Shown here piece by piece: positions 52,618 to 61,282 of a stretch of DNA of 64,000 bases; position 1 is the stretch's first letter, and each line of letters starts with the position of its first letter. The DNA comes from Leucobacter sp. OH1287 (GTDB lineage Bacteria; Actinomycetota; Actinomycetes; Actinomycetales; Microbacteriaceae): NCBI RefSeq assembly GCF_003859945.1, contig NZ_RQYM01000010.1, forward strand, positions 1-64,000, given 5' to 3'. The notes beneath the pieces are model-generated. The model was given only the letters and a program-made list of their open reading frames with translations, did not search any database and had not been told where the DNA came from. Position numbers and translations under genes: made by a program.

Positions 52618-53985
52618 ATGCGTCATATGCTCTCCACCCTGGTTGGTAAAACTGTGCTGCGCCTCGCAAAATTACGTGGCGGCGGATCCGCGCTGCCCGG
52701 CCTCGTGGTCGATAAACTCGACAGTAACTACTTGGCGAGGATCCTTACCCGACTGCCCGGCGGTGTTGTGGTTGTGAGCGGCACCAACGGTAAAACCTCA
52801 ACAACGAAGATGATCGTTGAGATGCTGGAGGCGCAGGGGTTAACGGTTTTTAGCAACAAAACCGGTTCGAATTTCTCGCGCGGTGTGATCGCGGCGGCTG
52901 TTGCGGAGGCGAACACCGCGGGCCACCTGGCTGCCGACATCGCGGTTTTAGAGCTTGACGAGGCGCACGCAATGCACTTCATCAACCGGGTTAAACCCGA
53001 TTACACGGTGCTGCTTAACGTGCTGCGCGACCAGCTTGACCGTTTCGGCGAGCTTGACACAACGGCGAGGTTTTTAGAGCGGATCGCCGACGCCACAACC
53101 GGGCATCTGCTGGTGAACGGGCAGGATCCGCTGGTGAACGCGATCGGGGATAAGATCGCGAAAGGCGGCCAGGCGACCGTGCACAGGTTTGGGGTTAGTC
53201 GGGAGCTGGAGCGGCTCTTCCCGAGTGATGAGCAGCTGCACGATCTGATCGAGGTGATCCTGGAGGAGGATCCGGCGACGGCGAGCGATGCTGCAGTAGC
53301 TGCTGCGGCGGCGACCGGCGATTTTGAAACCGCCGATCAGGGCGCTATCGACCAGACGGTGACGCTTGTGGCAACGCGCGGCAACACCGCCGAGTTCTCG
53401 CTCGCGGGTGGGCGCTATGCCGCGGAACTGCAGCTAACCGGTCTCTACAACCAACTCAACGCGGCGGCCGCGCTCGGCATTGTCAAAATCATTACCCAGC
53501 AGCTCGGCCGTAAACCCGCGGACGCCGACCTGGTGAAATCGCTTGAACAGATTAAACCCGCGTTCGGCCGCGGTGAGCGTCTGGAGCTTGACGGCAGCCC
53601 GCTCGAACTCGTGCTGGTGAAAAACCCGGCAGGTTTCAGGCTCGGCCTCGCCTCCTACAGCAACGCCGACACCGCGGTGATGATCGCGATCAACGACCAG
53701 TACGCGGACGGCCGTGACATGTCGTGGCTGTGGGATGTTGATTTTAAAGCACTGAACGGCAAACCCGTTGCCCTGGTCAGCGGCACCCGCGCCTGGGATA
53801 TGGCGGTGCGACTGGATCACGACGAGGTTACTGTGCAGCAGGTTGAACCCGATCTGGCGAAGGGGCTAAAACAGTTCCGGGAAACAAGCCGCGGGCAGGT
53901 GAAACGCATCTACTGCACCTACACCGCGATGCTCGCGCTGCGCAAAATCTTAAGCGAAATTACCGACGTTGAGGAGGTTTGGTGA
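52618..53985 (+). CDS. murT: Lipid II isoglutaminyl synthase subunit MurT
   Basis: The Mur-ligase-like subunit that, with GatD, amidates D-glutamate of the lipid II stem peptide. It has about 455 residues. ATG 52618 is chosen from the -10 spacing; a TTG at 52612 is the longer alternative. P-loop GTNGKTSTTKM is at about 56, TVLLNVLRDQLDRFGELDTT follows, and the C-terminal DUF1727 domain has GERLELDGSPLELVLVKNPAGFR and WLWDVDF. The protein has a single cysteine, so the Cys4 zinc ribbon described for staphylococcal and pneumococcal MurT is absent; an Ala/Asp-rich stretch (about 216-245) lies in that part. Confidence 0.93.
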   Translation: MRHMLSTLVGKTVLRLAKLRGGGSALPGLVVDKLDSNYLARILTRLPGGVVVVSGTNGKTSTTKMIVEMLEAQGLTVFSNKTGSNFSRGVIAAAVAEANTAGHLAADIAVLELDEAHAMHFINRVKPDYTVLLNVLRDQLDRFGELDTTARFLERIADATTGHLLVNGQDPLVNAIGDKIAKGGQATVHRFGVSRELERLFPSDEQLHDLIEVILEEDPATASDAAVAAAAATGDFETADQGAIDQTVTLVATRGNTAEFSLAGGRYAAELQLTGLYNQLNAAAALGIVKIITQQLGRKPADADLVKSLEQIKPAFGRGERLELDGSPLELVLVKNPAGFRLGLASYSNADTAVMIAINDQYADGRDMSWLWDVDFKALNGKPVALVSGTRAWDMAVRLDHDEVTVQQVEPDLAKGLKQFRETSRGQVKRIYCTYTAMLALRKILSEITDVEEVW

Positions 53986-54722
53986 GCAAGCAGGAGAAAA
54001 CCGAGCAGCGCACGCTGCGGGTTGTGTCACTCTATCCACGCGACATGAACATGTACGGTGATCGCGGTAACGTCCTCGCGCTTTTGAAGCGGATCCGCCA
54101 ACACGGTTTTGAGGCCGAGCTGGTGAGCGTCAACTGCGGTGACGAACTACCGCTTGACGGCGATATCTATGTCGGGGGAGGCGGGCAGGACTCCGGTCAG
54201 GTGCGCGTTGCTAAAGACCTGAAAAGCAAAGCCGCTGCGCTTAGCGAGCTGGCGGATCGCGGGGTGCCGATGCTGATGATCTGCGGCATGTATCAGCTGT
54301 TCGGCAAAGAGTTCCGGACGGTTAACGGCGAGATTATGGAGGGCGTTGGCATCCTCGACGTCACAACCGTTGGCGGGCAAACCCGCATGATCGGCAATAT
54401 TGTGCTCGACTGCGGTGAGCTGGGGGAGGTTATCGGCTACGAAAACCACAGCGGCAACACCGTGCTCGGTCCCGACGCGGAGGCGTTCGGCTCCGTAAAG
54501 CAGGGCGACGGTAACAACCCCGAGGACGGCACCGAGGGAGCTCGCTACCGGGAGGTTATCGGCACCTACCTGCACGGGGCGCTGCTGCCGAAGAACCCGA
54601 GCATAACCGACCACCTGATCAGGGTTGCGGCGATTAACCGGTACGGCGAGTTTACCCCCGCAGCAATCGACGACACCGCGATAAACCAGGCACGCCAGGC
54701 CGCAAAATCTCGGCCGCGCTAG
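53982..54722 (+). CDS. gatD: Lipid II isoglutaminyl synthase glutaminase subunit GatD
   Basis: A class I glutamine amidotransferase that feeds ammonia to MurT. It has 246 residues. The nucleophile is in PMLMICGMYQLFG (about Cys101) and the catalytic His in GTYLHGALLPKNP (about 196); GYENHSGNTVLG is typical of GatD/CobB-CobQ-like enzymes. I choose GTG 53982, overlapping the murT stop, with GAGGAGG at 53971-53977; TTG 53979 would be too close to that site. Confidence 0.95.
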   Translation: MSKQEKTEQRTLRVVSLYPRDMNMYGDRGNVLALLKRIRQHGFEAELVSVNCGDELPLDGDIYVGGGGQDSGQVRVAKDLKSKAAALSELADRGVPMLMICGMYQLFGKEFRTVNGEIMEGVGILDVTTVGGQTRMIGNIVLDCGELGEVIGYENHSGNTVLGPDAEAFGSVKQGDGNNPEDGTEGARYREVIGTYLHGALLPKNPSITDHLIRVAAINRYGEFTPAAIDDTAINQARQAAKSRPR

Positions 54723-54926
54723 ACCCCGCACGGGCGTGGGGTGGATCCGTACCCCGCCGCTAAACAGGTTGCGGGCTGCCGCGCTAGACCCGCGTTATTA
54801 GCACTGCTTATGGCAAGGATAAATATTTTTTCAAATTGTTGGAATAGATTCGCTGCCTGACCAGTTGTATTTGTCATGCGCCGAAGACACAACAGTCACC
54901 GGCAACAGACTGTAAAGGAGAAAAGC
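54723..54926 (+). promoter_or_regulatory. gatD-yceI intergenic region
   Basis: The left part is GC-rich with a possible CACG-GG-CGTG hairpin just after gatD. The right part is AT-rich (about 54800-54860) and probably carries the yceI promoter. AAAGGAG at about 54913 is the ribosome binding site. An upstream in-frame ATG at 54876 exists but lacks a site of its own. Confidence 0.45.
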
Positions 54927-55490
54927 ATGGCAATTACAGCAGCAGACATCGCAGGCTACCAGGAGGGTGTCTGGGCCATTGACCCCGTCCACTCAGAGGT
55001 GAGCTTCAGTGTTCGCCACATGGGCCTCAGCAAGGTGCGTGGCAACTTCAACACCTTCTCAGGCGAGATCACAACCGCGGCGGATCCAGAAAAATCCGCC
55101 GTCACAGCCACCGTTGCTGCCGATTCAATCGACACCAACAACGCTGACCGTGACGCACACCTAAAGAACGAGGACTTCTTCGACACCGAGAAGTACCCGG
55201 AGATCAGCTTCAAATCAACCGAGGTGCGCTTCAACAGCGCAGAAACCGGCGAGATCCACGGTGACCTCACCCTGCACGGTGTCACCAAGCCGGTTGTTTT
55301 CAGCTTCGAGCTCGGCGGCATCGGAACCGACGCCTACGATGCACAGCGTCTCGGCCTGACCGCGGTTGCGTCAATCGACCGTCGAGAGTTCGACCTCACC
55401 TGGGGTGGCACAGTCGAAAAGACCGGCAACCTGATTGTCGGCAACACCGTCACCCTGACACTTGAGATTGCGGCGGTGCTGCAGAGCTAA
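54927..55490 (+). CDS. YceI family lipid-binding-like protein
   Basis: A 187-residue beta-barrel protein of the YceI (lipocalin-like) family, known in some homologues to bind polyisoprenoids. WAIDPVHSEVSFSVRHMGLSKVRGNFNTFSGEI opens the fold, ENEDFFDTEKYPEISFKST and GDLTLHGVTKPVVFSFELGG are the usual conserved stretches. No signal peptide is seen, so it is likely cytoplasmic. ATG 54927 is chosen because AAAGGAG lies upstream. Confidence 0.92.
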   Translation: MAITAADIAGYQEGVWAIDPVHSEVSFSVRHMGLSKVRGNFNTFSGEITTAADPEKSAVTATVAADSIDTNNADRDAHLKNEDFFDTEKYPEISFKSTEVRFNSAETGEIHGDLTLHGVTKPVVFSFELGGIGTDAYDAQRLGLTAVASIDRREFDLTWGGTVEKTGNLIVGNTVTLTLEIAAVLQS

Positions 55491-55527
55491 AACAGGGGTT
55501 AAGTGAGCTAGTGAGCTGGGGTTGGTT

Positions 55528-56574
55528 TTAGCGAATCAGCCCCAGCTCTTTTAGTTGCTGCCGCAAAACCGCCCCGTCAGGGCCATAAACCCAGGGCACA
55601 CCGCTAACCGCGCGATGCTGTTGTGCCTTTGAGCGGCCACCCGCTAGCACCGCCTCACCGGTTGACAGCTGGCGGATCGCGACAGCAGCGATGTGATCCG
55701 GGAACTCCGAACTGAACTCGTGGTAGATCTCCTCATCCAGCTGACCGTCGTCACCGATTAGAACCCAGCGGGTGTTGGGGAACTCGGAGATAATCCGGCG
55801 CAGCTCCCGGCGCTTGTGCTCGGATCCGCTTCTAAACCAGCGATCATGGGTTGGACCCCAGTCGGTTAGCAGGAAAGGGCCGGCGGGGTAGAGGTGCCGT
55901 TTCAGGAAGCGGGTTAGTACCGGCGCCACATTCCATGCCCCGGTGGAGACATAAATAACCGGTGCGCCAGGGTTTGAGGCGCTTAAGTGATCCATTAAAA
56001 CCGGCATGCCGGGGGTTGCCAGCCTGGCGTTCTCGTTGGCAACAAAGCTGTTCCAAGCGGCGACAAAGGGGCGCGGCAGAGCGGTGTTTAAGATTGTGTC
56101 ATCAACATCGCAGATGATGCCGATCGGGGTTGAATTGTCGATGATCCGCACAACCGCTTTCGTGGAGTTGTGGGCTGTTTTCAGTTCAACCGTGTGCCAG
56201 CCGGTCGGTAAATCAACGTTCACAACCGCGTCAAGCACACCGCCTGAATCGGTTTTGGTGGTTGCCACCAGCTGACCGTTTGCGAAGATCTCAATCGACT
56301 CGTCGGCGGCGTGAACGCTCGTAAAAGAGCGCCAACCGCGCACCCGGGTGAGCGGGTGACCAGCCGAACTGTGGTGCTGATGCTCGGGACTTTCGGCGTG
56401 CAACAGCAGGGTTCTGCCGAGGATGCGGATCCACCTGTTAGAACCGTAGCTGTAGAAGGGGATAACCGTCGCAACCTTGCCGCGTTTCTTAGCTCGCTGC
56501 ACACGCTTGCCGTGAAACCACCGTTCAAGGCGCAAAGGAAAACGCGGCTTGCTGCCGCCGTCAGAAGAATTCAC
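55528..56574 (-). CDS. App1-type phosphatase domain protein
   Basis: A 348-residue protein with a basic N-terminus, an Ig-like beta section (about 85-140) and an HAD-type catalytic domain of the App1/DUF2183 family. The DxDxT motif appears as IICDVDDTILNTALPRPF (about 151-168), followed by VIYVSTGAWNVAPVL and WVLIGDDGQLDEEIY. Yeast App1 is a phosphatidate phosphatase; the bacterial substrate is not known. It is transcribed away from cydA and convergent with yceI. Confidence 0.88.
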   Translation of the reverse strand: MNSSDGGSKPRFPLRLERWFHGKRVQRAKKRGKVATVIPFYSYGSNRWIRILGRTLLLHAESPEHQHHSSAGHPLTRVRGWRSFTSVHAADESIEIFANGQLVATTKTDSGGVLDAVVNVDLPTGWHTVELKTAHNSTKAVVRIIDNSTPIGIICDVDDTILNTALPRPFVAAWNSFVANENARLATPGMPVLMDHLSASNPGAPVIYVSTGAWNVAPVLTRFLKRHLYPAGPFLLTDWGPTHDRWFRSGSEHKRRELRRIISEFPNTRWVLIGDDGQLDEEIYHEFSSEFPDHIAAVAIRQLSTGEAVLAGGRSKAQQHRAVSGVPWVYGPDGAVLRQQLKELGLIR

Positions 56575-56857
56575 CAGTCTATCTTACGGGAGTTTTCCTA
56601 GGGCAGAAACATTTGCCTGAATCTAGGCGGTGAATCTGCTGAAAACCTACGCAATTATCAGATGAAAGTGAGTATTTTAAATTAATATTTTGATATCGAA
56701 GCGAATTTTAAGATAATTCACAGCTTCGCTAAAATAGATCTTGTCGGCAACGGGCTGACACCATACCTTAGAAGTAACATATCTCAAAATAAGGTAAGTA
56801 ACACACAGTGGGGTGCCAGGCACCTCGCCAGGCGCTCCCTCCTGATGGAGGTAATAA
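56575..56857 (+). promoter_or_regulatory. cydA promoter and leader region
   Basis: This 283-base region is AT-rich in its left two thirds. It contains AGCGAA (about 56700) with inverse TTCGCT (about 56725), TAAAAT near 56730 as a possible -10, and TACCTTA (56764-56770) inverse to TAAGGTA (56790-56796). These palindromes are operator candidates for oxygen or redox control of cyd. A perfect Rex or FNR consensus was not found. The GC-rich end holds stacked hairpins described separately. Confidence 0.5.
56812..56851 (+). promoter_or_regulatory. Three stacked hairpins ending in the cydA ribosome binding site
   Basis: GGTGCC-A-GGCACC (56812-56824), CGCC-A-GGCG (56826-56834) and CCTCC-TGAT-GGAGG (56838-56851) follow one another. 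The last GGAGG is the ribosome binding site of cydA (GTG 56858), so CCTCC is an anti-Shine-Dalgarno sequence. The first two can only form as double-stranded DNA palindromes or cruciforms because their loops are one base. Confidence 0.55.
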
Positions 56858-58300
56858 GTGTTTGAGATGCTTGACGCGGTAACGCTTGCCAGATGGCAGT
56901 TCGGGTTAACAACCCTCTACCACTTCATCTTCGTACCGCTGACAATCGGCCTTAGCTTTCTGATCGCTATCATGCAGACCATCTGGGTCCGCACGGGTAA
57001 AGACAAGTGGCTGCAGATGGTGCGACTGTTTGGCAAAATCTTTCTAGTCAACTTTGCGATGGGTGTTGTCACCGGTATCGTGCAGGAGTTCCAGTTCGGC
57101 ATGAACTGGTCAAACTACTCACGCTTTAACGGTGACATCTTCGGCGCCCCGCTCGCTATGGAGGGCCTGATCGCCTTCTTCCTTGAAGCAACCTTTATTG
57201 GTGTGTGGATCTTCGGCTGGGACAAACTGCCTAAAAAGATCCACCTGATTTCAATCTGGTGTCTGTCAATGGGCACCTGGTTCTCAGCGTACTTCATTCT
57301 CGCCGCGAACGCCTTTATGCAAAACCCGGTCGGGTTCACAATCAATGAGGAGCGCGGCAGGGCCGAACTCGACAACTTCATCGACGTTGTGCTCAACCCG
57401 GTTGCGCTGCTGCAGTTCCCACACACCGTGTTCGCGTCCATTATGTTCGCGGCAACCGTGATCGTCGCAACCGCAGCCTGGCACCTGAAGCGCAACCAGC
57501 ACACCGAGATGATGCGCAGCAGCCTGAAGTTTGGCCTCTGGGCAAACATTATCGGCTTCCTGGGTGTTGGCTTCTCCGGCCACGAACTGGGTATTGTGAT
57601 GACCGAAACCCAGCCAATGAAAATGGCCGCCGCCGAGGCAATCTACGAGAGCGCCTCCGGAGCTGACGCCAGCTTCTCCATCTTCAGCCTCGGCACCCCT
57701 GACGGTATGCACGAGGTATTCTCCCTGCGGATCCCATACCTGCTGTCCTTCCTCGCAAACGGCACCTTCGACGGATCCGTTGAGGGCATCAACGACCTGC
57801 AGACCGAGTTCGCAGCCCACTACTGTGGATCACCAGACTCCCTGCTAACCTGCCCCGCAGACGGACAGTTCACTCCGATTATCTGGGTAACATACTGGGC
57901 GTTCCGCTGGATGATCGGTCTCGGACTGTTCGCGGCAATGGTTTCCGCGGTTGGCCTGTGGATCACCAGAAAAGACCGCAAACTGCCTAACTGGGTATGG
58001 AACGTCGCAATCTGGACAGCACCAATGCCAATGCTCGCCTCACTGGTCGGCTGGGTTTTCACCGAGATGGGTCGCCAGCCATGGATTGTGTTCGGTGTTA
58101 TGACAACCGAGCAGGGTGTTTCACCGGGCGTACCGGCGTGGGCGGTGCTTGTGTCACTGATCGCGTTCACCGTGGTTTATGGCGCGCTCGCAGTGGTCGA
58201 GTTTAAACTGCTTGTAAAGGCAGCGCAGGCTGGCCCCGAAGAAATTAACAAAAACGATGACGGCGAAGTGGAACACAGCAGCTTCGCAACTGTCTACTAG
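56858..58300 (+). CDS. cydA: Cytochrome bd oxidase subunit I
   Basis: The haem-bearing subunit of the high-affinity quinol oxidase. It has 480 residues with about nine helices. A haem-ligand His is in TLYHFIFVPLTIG (His22). WSNYSRFNGDIFGAPLAMEGLIAFFLEATFIGVWIFGW is the conserved helix 2-3 region, and EMGRQPWIVFGVM (about 400) is the signature near the second haem b site. The quinol loop is the short type. GTG 56858 follows GGAGG with a 6-base spacer. Confidence 0.97.
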   Translation: MFEMLDAVTLARWQFGLTTLYHFIFVPLTIGLSFLIAIMQTIWVRTGKDKWLQMVRLFGKIFLVNFAMGVVTGIVQEFQFGMNWSNYSRFNGDIFGAPLAMEGLIAFFLEATFIGVWIFGWDKLPKKIHLISIWCLSMGTWFSAYFILAANAFMQNPVGFTINEERGRAELDNFIDVVLNPVALLQFPHTVFASIMFAATVIVATAAWHLKRNQHTEMMRSSLKFGLWANIIGFLGVGFSGHELGIVMTETQPMKMAAAEAIYESASGADASFSIFSLGTPDGMHEVFSLRIPYLLSFLANGTFDGSVEGINDLQTEFAAHYCGSPDSLLTCPADGQFTPIIWVTYWAFRWMIGLGLFAAMVSAVGLWITRKDRKLPNWVWNVAIWTAPMPMLASLVGWVFTEMGRQPWIVFGVMTTEQGVSPGVPAWAVLVSLIAFTVVYGALAVVEFKLLVKAAQAGPEEINKNDDGEVEHSSFATVY

Positions 58301-58311
58301 GAGGGCAAGCA

Positions 58312-59340
58312 ATGGAATTAACAACTGTTTGGTTCTTAATTGTGGGCGTGCTGCTGATCGGTTACTTTGTGCTCGACGGCTTCGATTTCGGCGTCGGCAT
58401 GTCCCTCTTCTCGCTGAGCAAGGACGACACCGATCGTCGCGTGATGATCAACACAATCGGCCCAATCTGGGACATGAACGAAACCTGGCTGATCGTTGCC
58501 GGCGCCTGTCTGTTTGCGGCGTTCCCGGAGTGGTACGCAACCATGTTCTCAGGATTCTACCTGCCGCTGCTTTTGATCCTGATCGCGCTGATCCTGCGCG
58601 GCGTCTCTTTCGAGTACCGTCACCAGGGCAAGGGCAAGAAGTGGACTGCCTGGTTTGACTGGTTTATCCTGATTGGATCCGTGCTGCCGCCGCTGCTCTG
58701 GGGAACCGCTTTCGCGAACCTGATTCAGGGCCTGCCGATCACGAAAATGGACAACGGTGGCTGGCTCTACGAGGGCACACTGCTGACACTGCTGAACCCT
58801 TATGGTCTGCTCGGCGGTATCGCGGTGACACTGATCTGCTACAACCATGGACTCGTCTACCTCGCACTGAAGTCACTCGGTGAGATTCGCGACCGTGCAC
58901 AGCAGCAGGCAAAGCGCGTCGGAATTGTCACGATTGTTGTTGCTGCAGCGTTCCTGGTGTGGACGATTATTCAGCACCTTTCCAACCCGAACCTGCCGCT
59001 GATTATCGCCTGCTCCGCAATCGCCGCGGTTGCGCTGATCGGCAGCTGGCTGCTCAACATTGTTGGGCGTGAGGGCTGGTCATTCACACTCAACGCGGTA
59101 ACAATCGCGTTCGCACTGCTCGCGATCTTCAGCGCACTGTACCCACACCTGATGATCTCCAACATCGACCCGGCACAGTCAATGACCATCGCCGGCGCCG
59201 CCAGCACCGAAAAGACACTGGTGCTGATGACCTGGACGATTATCTTCACCCTGCCGTTTGTGCTCGCCTACCAGGCGTGGACGTTCTGGGTGTTCAGGAA
59301 GCGGATCAGCCGCAAAACTATTGAGGCGTCAGCTCACTGA
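58312..59340 (+). CDS. cydB: Cytochrome bd oxidase subunit II
   Basis: The second membrane subunit, 342 residues with about eight to nine helices. It begins TVWFLIVGVLLIGYFVLDGFDFGVGMSL and contains WDMNETWLIVAGACLFAAFPEWYAT and LRGVSFEYRHQ, all standard CydB motifs. ATG 58312 has AGGAGGG upstream and lies 11 bases after cydA. Confidence 0.97.
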   Translation: MELTTVWFLIVGVLLIGYFVLDGFDFGVGMSLFSLSKDDTDRRVMINTIGPIWDMNETWLIVAGACLFAAFPEWYATMFSGFYLPLLLILIALILRGVSFEYRHQGKGKKWTAWFDWFILIGSVLPPLLWGTAFANLIQGLPITKMDNGGWLYEGTLLTLLNPYGLLGGIAVTLICYNHGLVYLALKSLGEIRDRAQQQAKRVGIVTIVVAAAFLVWTIIQHLSNPNLPLIIACSAIAAVALIGSWLLNIVGREGWSFTLNAVTIAFALLAIFSALYPHLMISNIDPAQSMTIAGAASTEKTLVLMTWTIIFTLPFVLAYQAWTFWVFRKRISRKTIEASAH

Positions 59341-59414
59341 TCCGTCTCGGGGGCAAAATGAAAATTGCCCTAAAACAGGCCGTAAAAAGTCTGAGCAGCA
59401 AGTTAGGGTGAGGG

Positions 59415-59445
59415 CGTCCAGGTGCAGTAAAATAGCACCTGGACG
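59415..59445 (+). terminator. Perfect hairpin between cydB and cydD
   Basis: CGTCCAGGTGC (59415-59425) pairs with GCACCTGGACG (59435-59445) around AGTAAAATA, followed by TTTAA. It could end cydAB transcripts or modulate read-through to cydDC. The loop carries TAAAAT, a plausible -10 for a separate cydDC promoter. Confidence 0.65.
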
Positions 59446-59473
59446 TTTAACCCAAAACCGTTAAGGAAGCTGA

Positions 59474-61282
59474 TTGAAACCCTTTGACCCGAGGCTTTTG
59501 CGCTACGCAAAAAGCGTGCGCCGGGTGCTTGGGGTTGGTGCGGCGCTCGGGGTTTTGCGGACCGTCGCAATTATTGTCTGGTGTTGGTGTATCGCCAACG
59601 CCCTTGCAACACTGATCGCCCCGTGGCTTAGGGGTGAAAAATACGGCCTGGTGTTAACCGGAATGTGTCCGCGTGATGACATCGGGTTTTTGCTTTTGTG
59701 CGGCTTTGCCGCGCTTGTCACCCGCTCGCTCTGCACCTGGCTGCTTGAAACCGTCAGCAGCCGCGGCGCCATCGCCGCGAAAGCACAGCTGCGTAGCACG
59801 GCGCTGAACCGGTTAGACACGAGCTATCCGGCGGCAGATAGCAACGGTGGATCCACCCGCCTGGCAACAACGCTCGGTCGCGGCCTCGACGCCCTCGACG
59901 GCTATTTTGCAAACTACCTGCCGCAGCTGCTTTTGACGGCGTGCGCAACGCCGGTGCTGGTTTTGATAGTGCTGTGGGCGGACTGGGTGAGCGGGCTGAT
60001 CGTGATTATCGTGTTCCCGATTATTCCGGTGTTTATGATCCTCATCGGGCTCGCCACACAGCGCGTGCAAAACCGCCAGTGGGAGCAGCTAAACCAGCTA
60101 TCAAGCGCGTTTTTAGACACGGTCTCGGGGCTTGGGACGCTAAAGATTTTCGGCCGGGAGCAGCGGCAGCAGGAGCGGATCCGCAAAATCTCTGACGACT
60201 ACCGTCGCCGCACAATGCAGGTTTTGCGCGTCACCTTCCTGTCCGGTTTTGTGCTCGACCTCGCGGGCACCTTCTCGGTTGCGCTGGTTGCGGTGACGGT
60301 CGGCACGCGGCTCGTCTACGGTGACTTCCCGCTCGCGCTCGGACTGTTTGTTTTGCTGCTGCTGCCGGAGGTGTTTATCCCGATCAGACAGGTGGGTGTC
60401 GCCTTCCACGCCTCCGCGGAGGGGCTAGAGGCGGCGGGCGCCGTGTTTAAGGTTATCGAGGGTAAGGAGCTGCGGGCGCTGCCGGAGGCGGGAGCCGCAG
60501 ACGGTGCTGGTTCGAATGGAGCTGGTGCGGGCGCTGGTGCGGCGGGCTTTGCTGGGCGGGAGCCTGGCATCGTGGTCTCGGATTTGACGGTGACTCACGG
60601 ATCCACCGAAGAATCTGGCAGAGCCATCACCGTCGGCCCGCACAGTTTTACGGTCAGGCCAGGGGAGTTCGTTGTGATGGCCGGGCCTTCCGGGTCGGGT
60701 AAGTCGACCGTTGTTGGCGCGCTGCTCGGTTTTGTGCCGCTCTCGGGCGGTGAGGCGGCTGCGAACTGCGGCGTCTCCTGGTGCGGGCAAAAACCCGGAC
60801 TGATGCAGGGAACCATCGCTGAGAATCTGTCGCTCGGCCACACCGGTTACGATCAGCGCCTCGGCAGTGAGGTGCTTGCGCGGGTGGGGCTGTCGACGCT
60901 GAACGCGGCGCAGCTACTCGGCGCGAGCGGATCCGGCGTCTCAGGCGGCCAGGCGCAGCGGCTCGCGATTGCCCGCTGCCTCTACAATGCCAGGGTTACG
61001 GGCAGCGACTGTTTGATTCTTGACGAGCCGACGAGCGCGCTCGATCACACCAATGAGGCGAGGATTTGCAGGCTGTTCCAGGAGCTTGCCCGGGAGGGGA
61101 AGGCGGTGCTGGTTGTTTCGCACCGGCCGCAGGTGATTGCGGCGGCGGATCGCACGGTTAAGATTGCGGCGGGTGAGGAATCCTGGGAAGAACGGCCGGA
61201 TTCGGACGCAGTGGGGGAGCGGCTAGCCGAGGGAGCTGAGGGCCTGGCCGCCGGAGCAGCCCGGATTGCGGGGCGGGAGTGA
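59474..61282 (+). CDS. cydD: Thiol reductant ABC exporter subunit CydD
   Basis: Half of the heterodimeric ABC exporter CydDC, which exports thiols such as cysteine and is needed for cytochrome bd assembly. It has 602 residues: six-helix membrane domain (about 15-320), an Ala/Gly-rich insert near 345-360, then the ATPase with Walker A GPSGSGKST (about 403), signature VSGGQAQR and Walker B CLILDEPTSALD. Start TTG 59474 follows AAGGAAG. The stop overlaps the cydC GTG. Confidence 0.94.
   Translation: MKPFDPRLLRYAKSVRRVLGVGAALGVLRTVAIIVWCWCIANALATLIAPWLRGEKYGLVLTGMCPRDDIGFLLLCGFAALVTRSLCTWLLETVSSRGAIAAKAQLRSTALNRLDTSYPAADSNGGSTRLATTLGRGLDALDGYFANYLPQLLLTACATPVLVLIVLWADWVSGLIVIIVFPIIPVFMILIGLATQRVQNRQWEQLNQLSSAFLDTVSGLGTLKIFGREQRQQERIRKISDDYRRRTMQVLRVTFLSGFVLDLAGTFSVALVAVTVGTRLVYGDFPLALGLFVLLLLPEVFIPIRQVGVAFHASAEGLEAAGAVFKVIEGKELRALPEAGAADGAGSNGAGAGAGAAGFAGREPGIVVSDLTVTHGSTEESGRAITVGPHSFTVRPGEFVVMAGPSGSGKSTVVGALLGFVPLSGGEAAANCGVSWCGQKPGLMQGTIAENLSLGHTGYDQRLGSEVLARVGLSTLNAAQLLGASGSGVSGGQAQRLAIARCLYNARVTGSDCLILDEPTSALDHTNEARICRLFQELAREGKAVLVVSHRPQVIAAADRTVKIAAGEESWEERPDSDAVGERLAEGAEGLAAGAARIAGRE

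Noticed and set aside
54876-54926. Upstream ATG for yceI
   Set aside because: It adds a basic, unrelated 17-residue extension; AAAGGAG serves the ATG at 54927.
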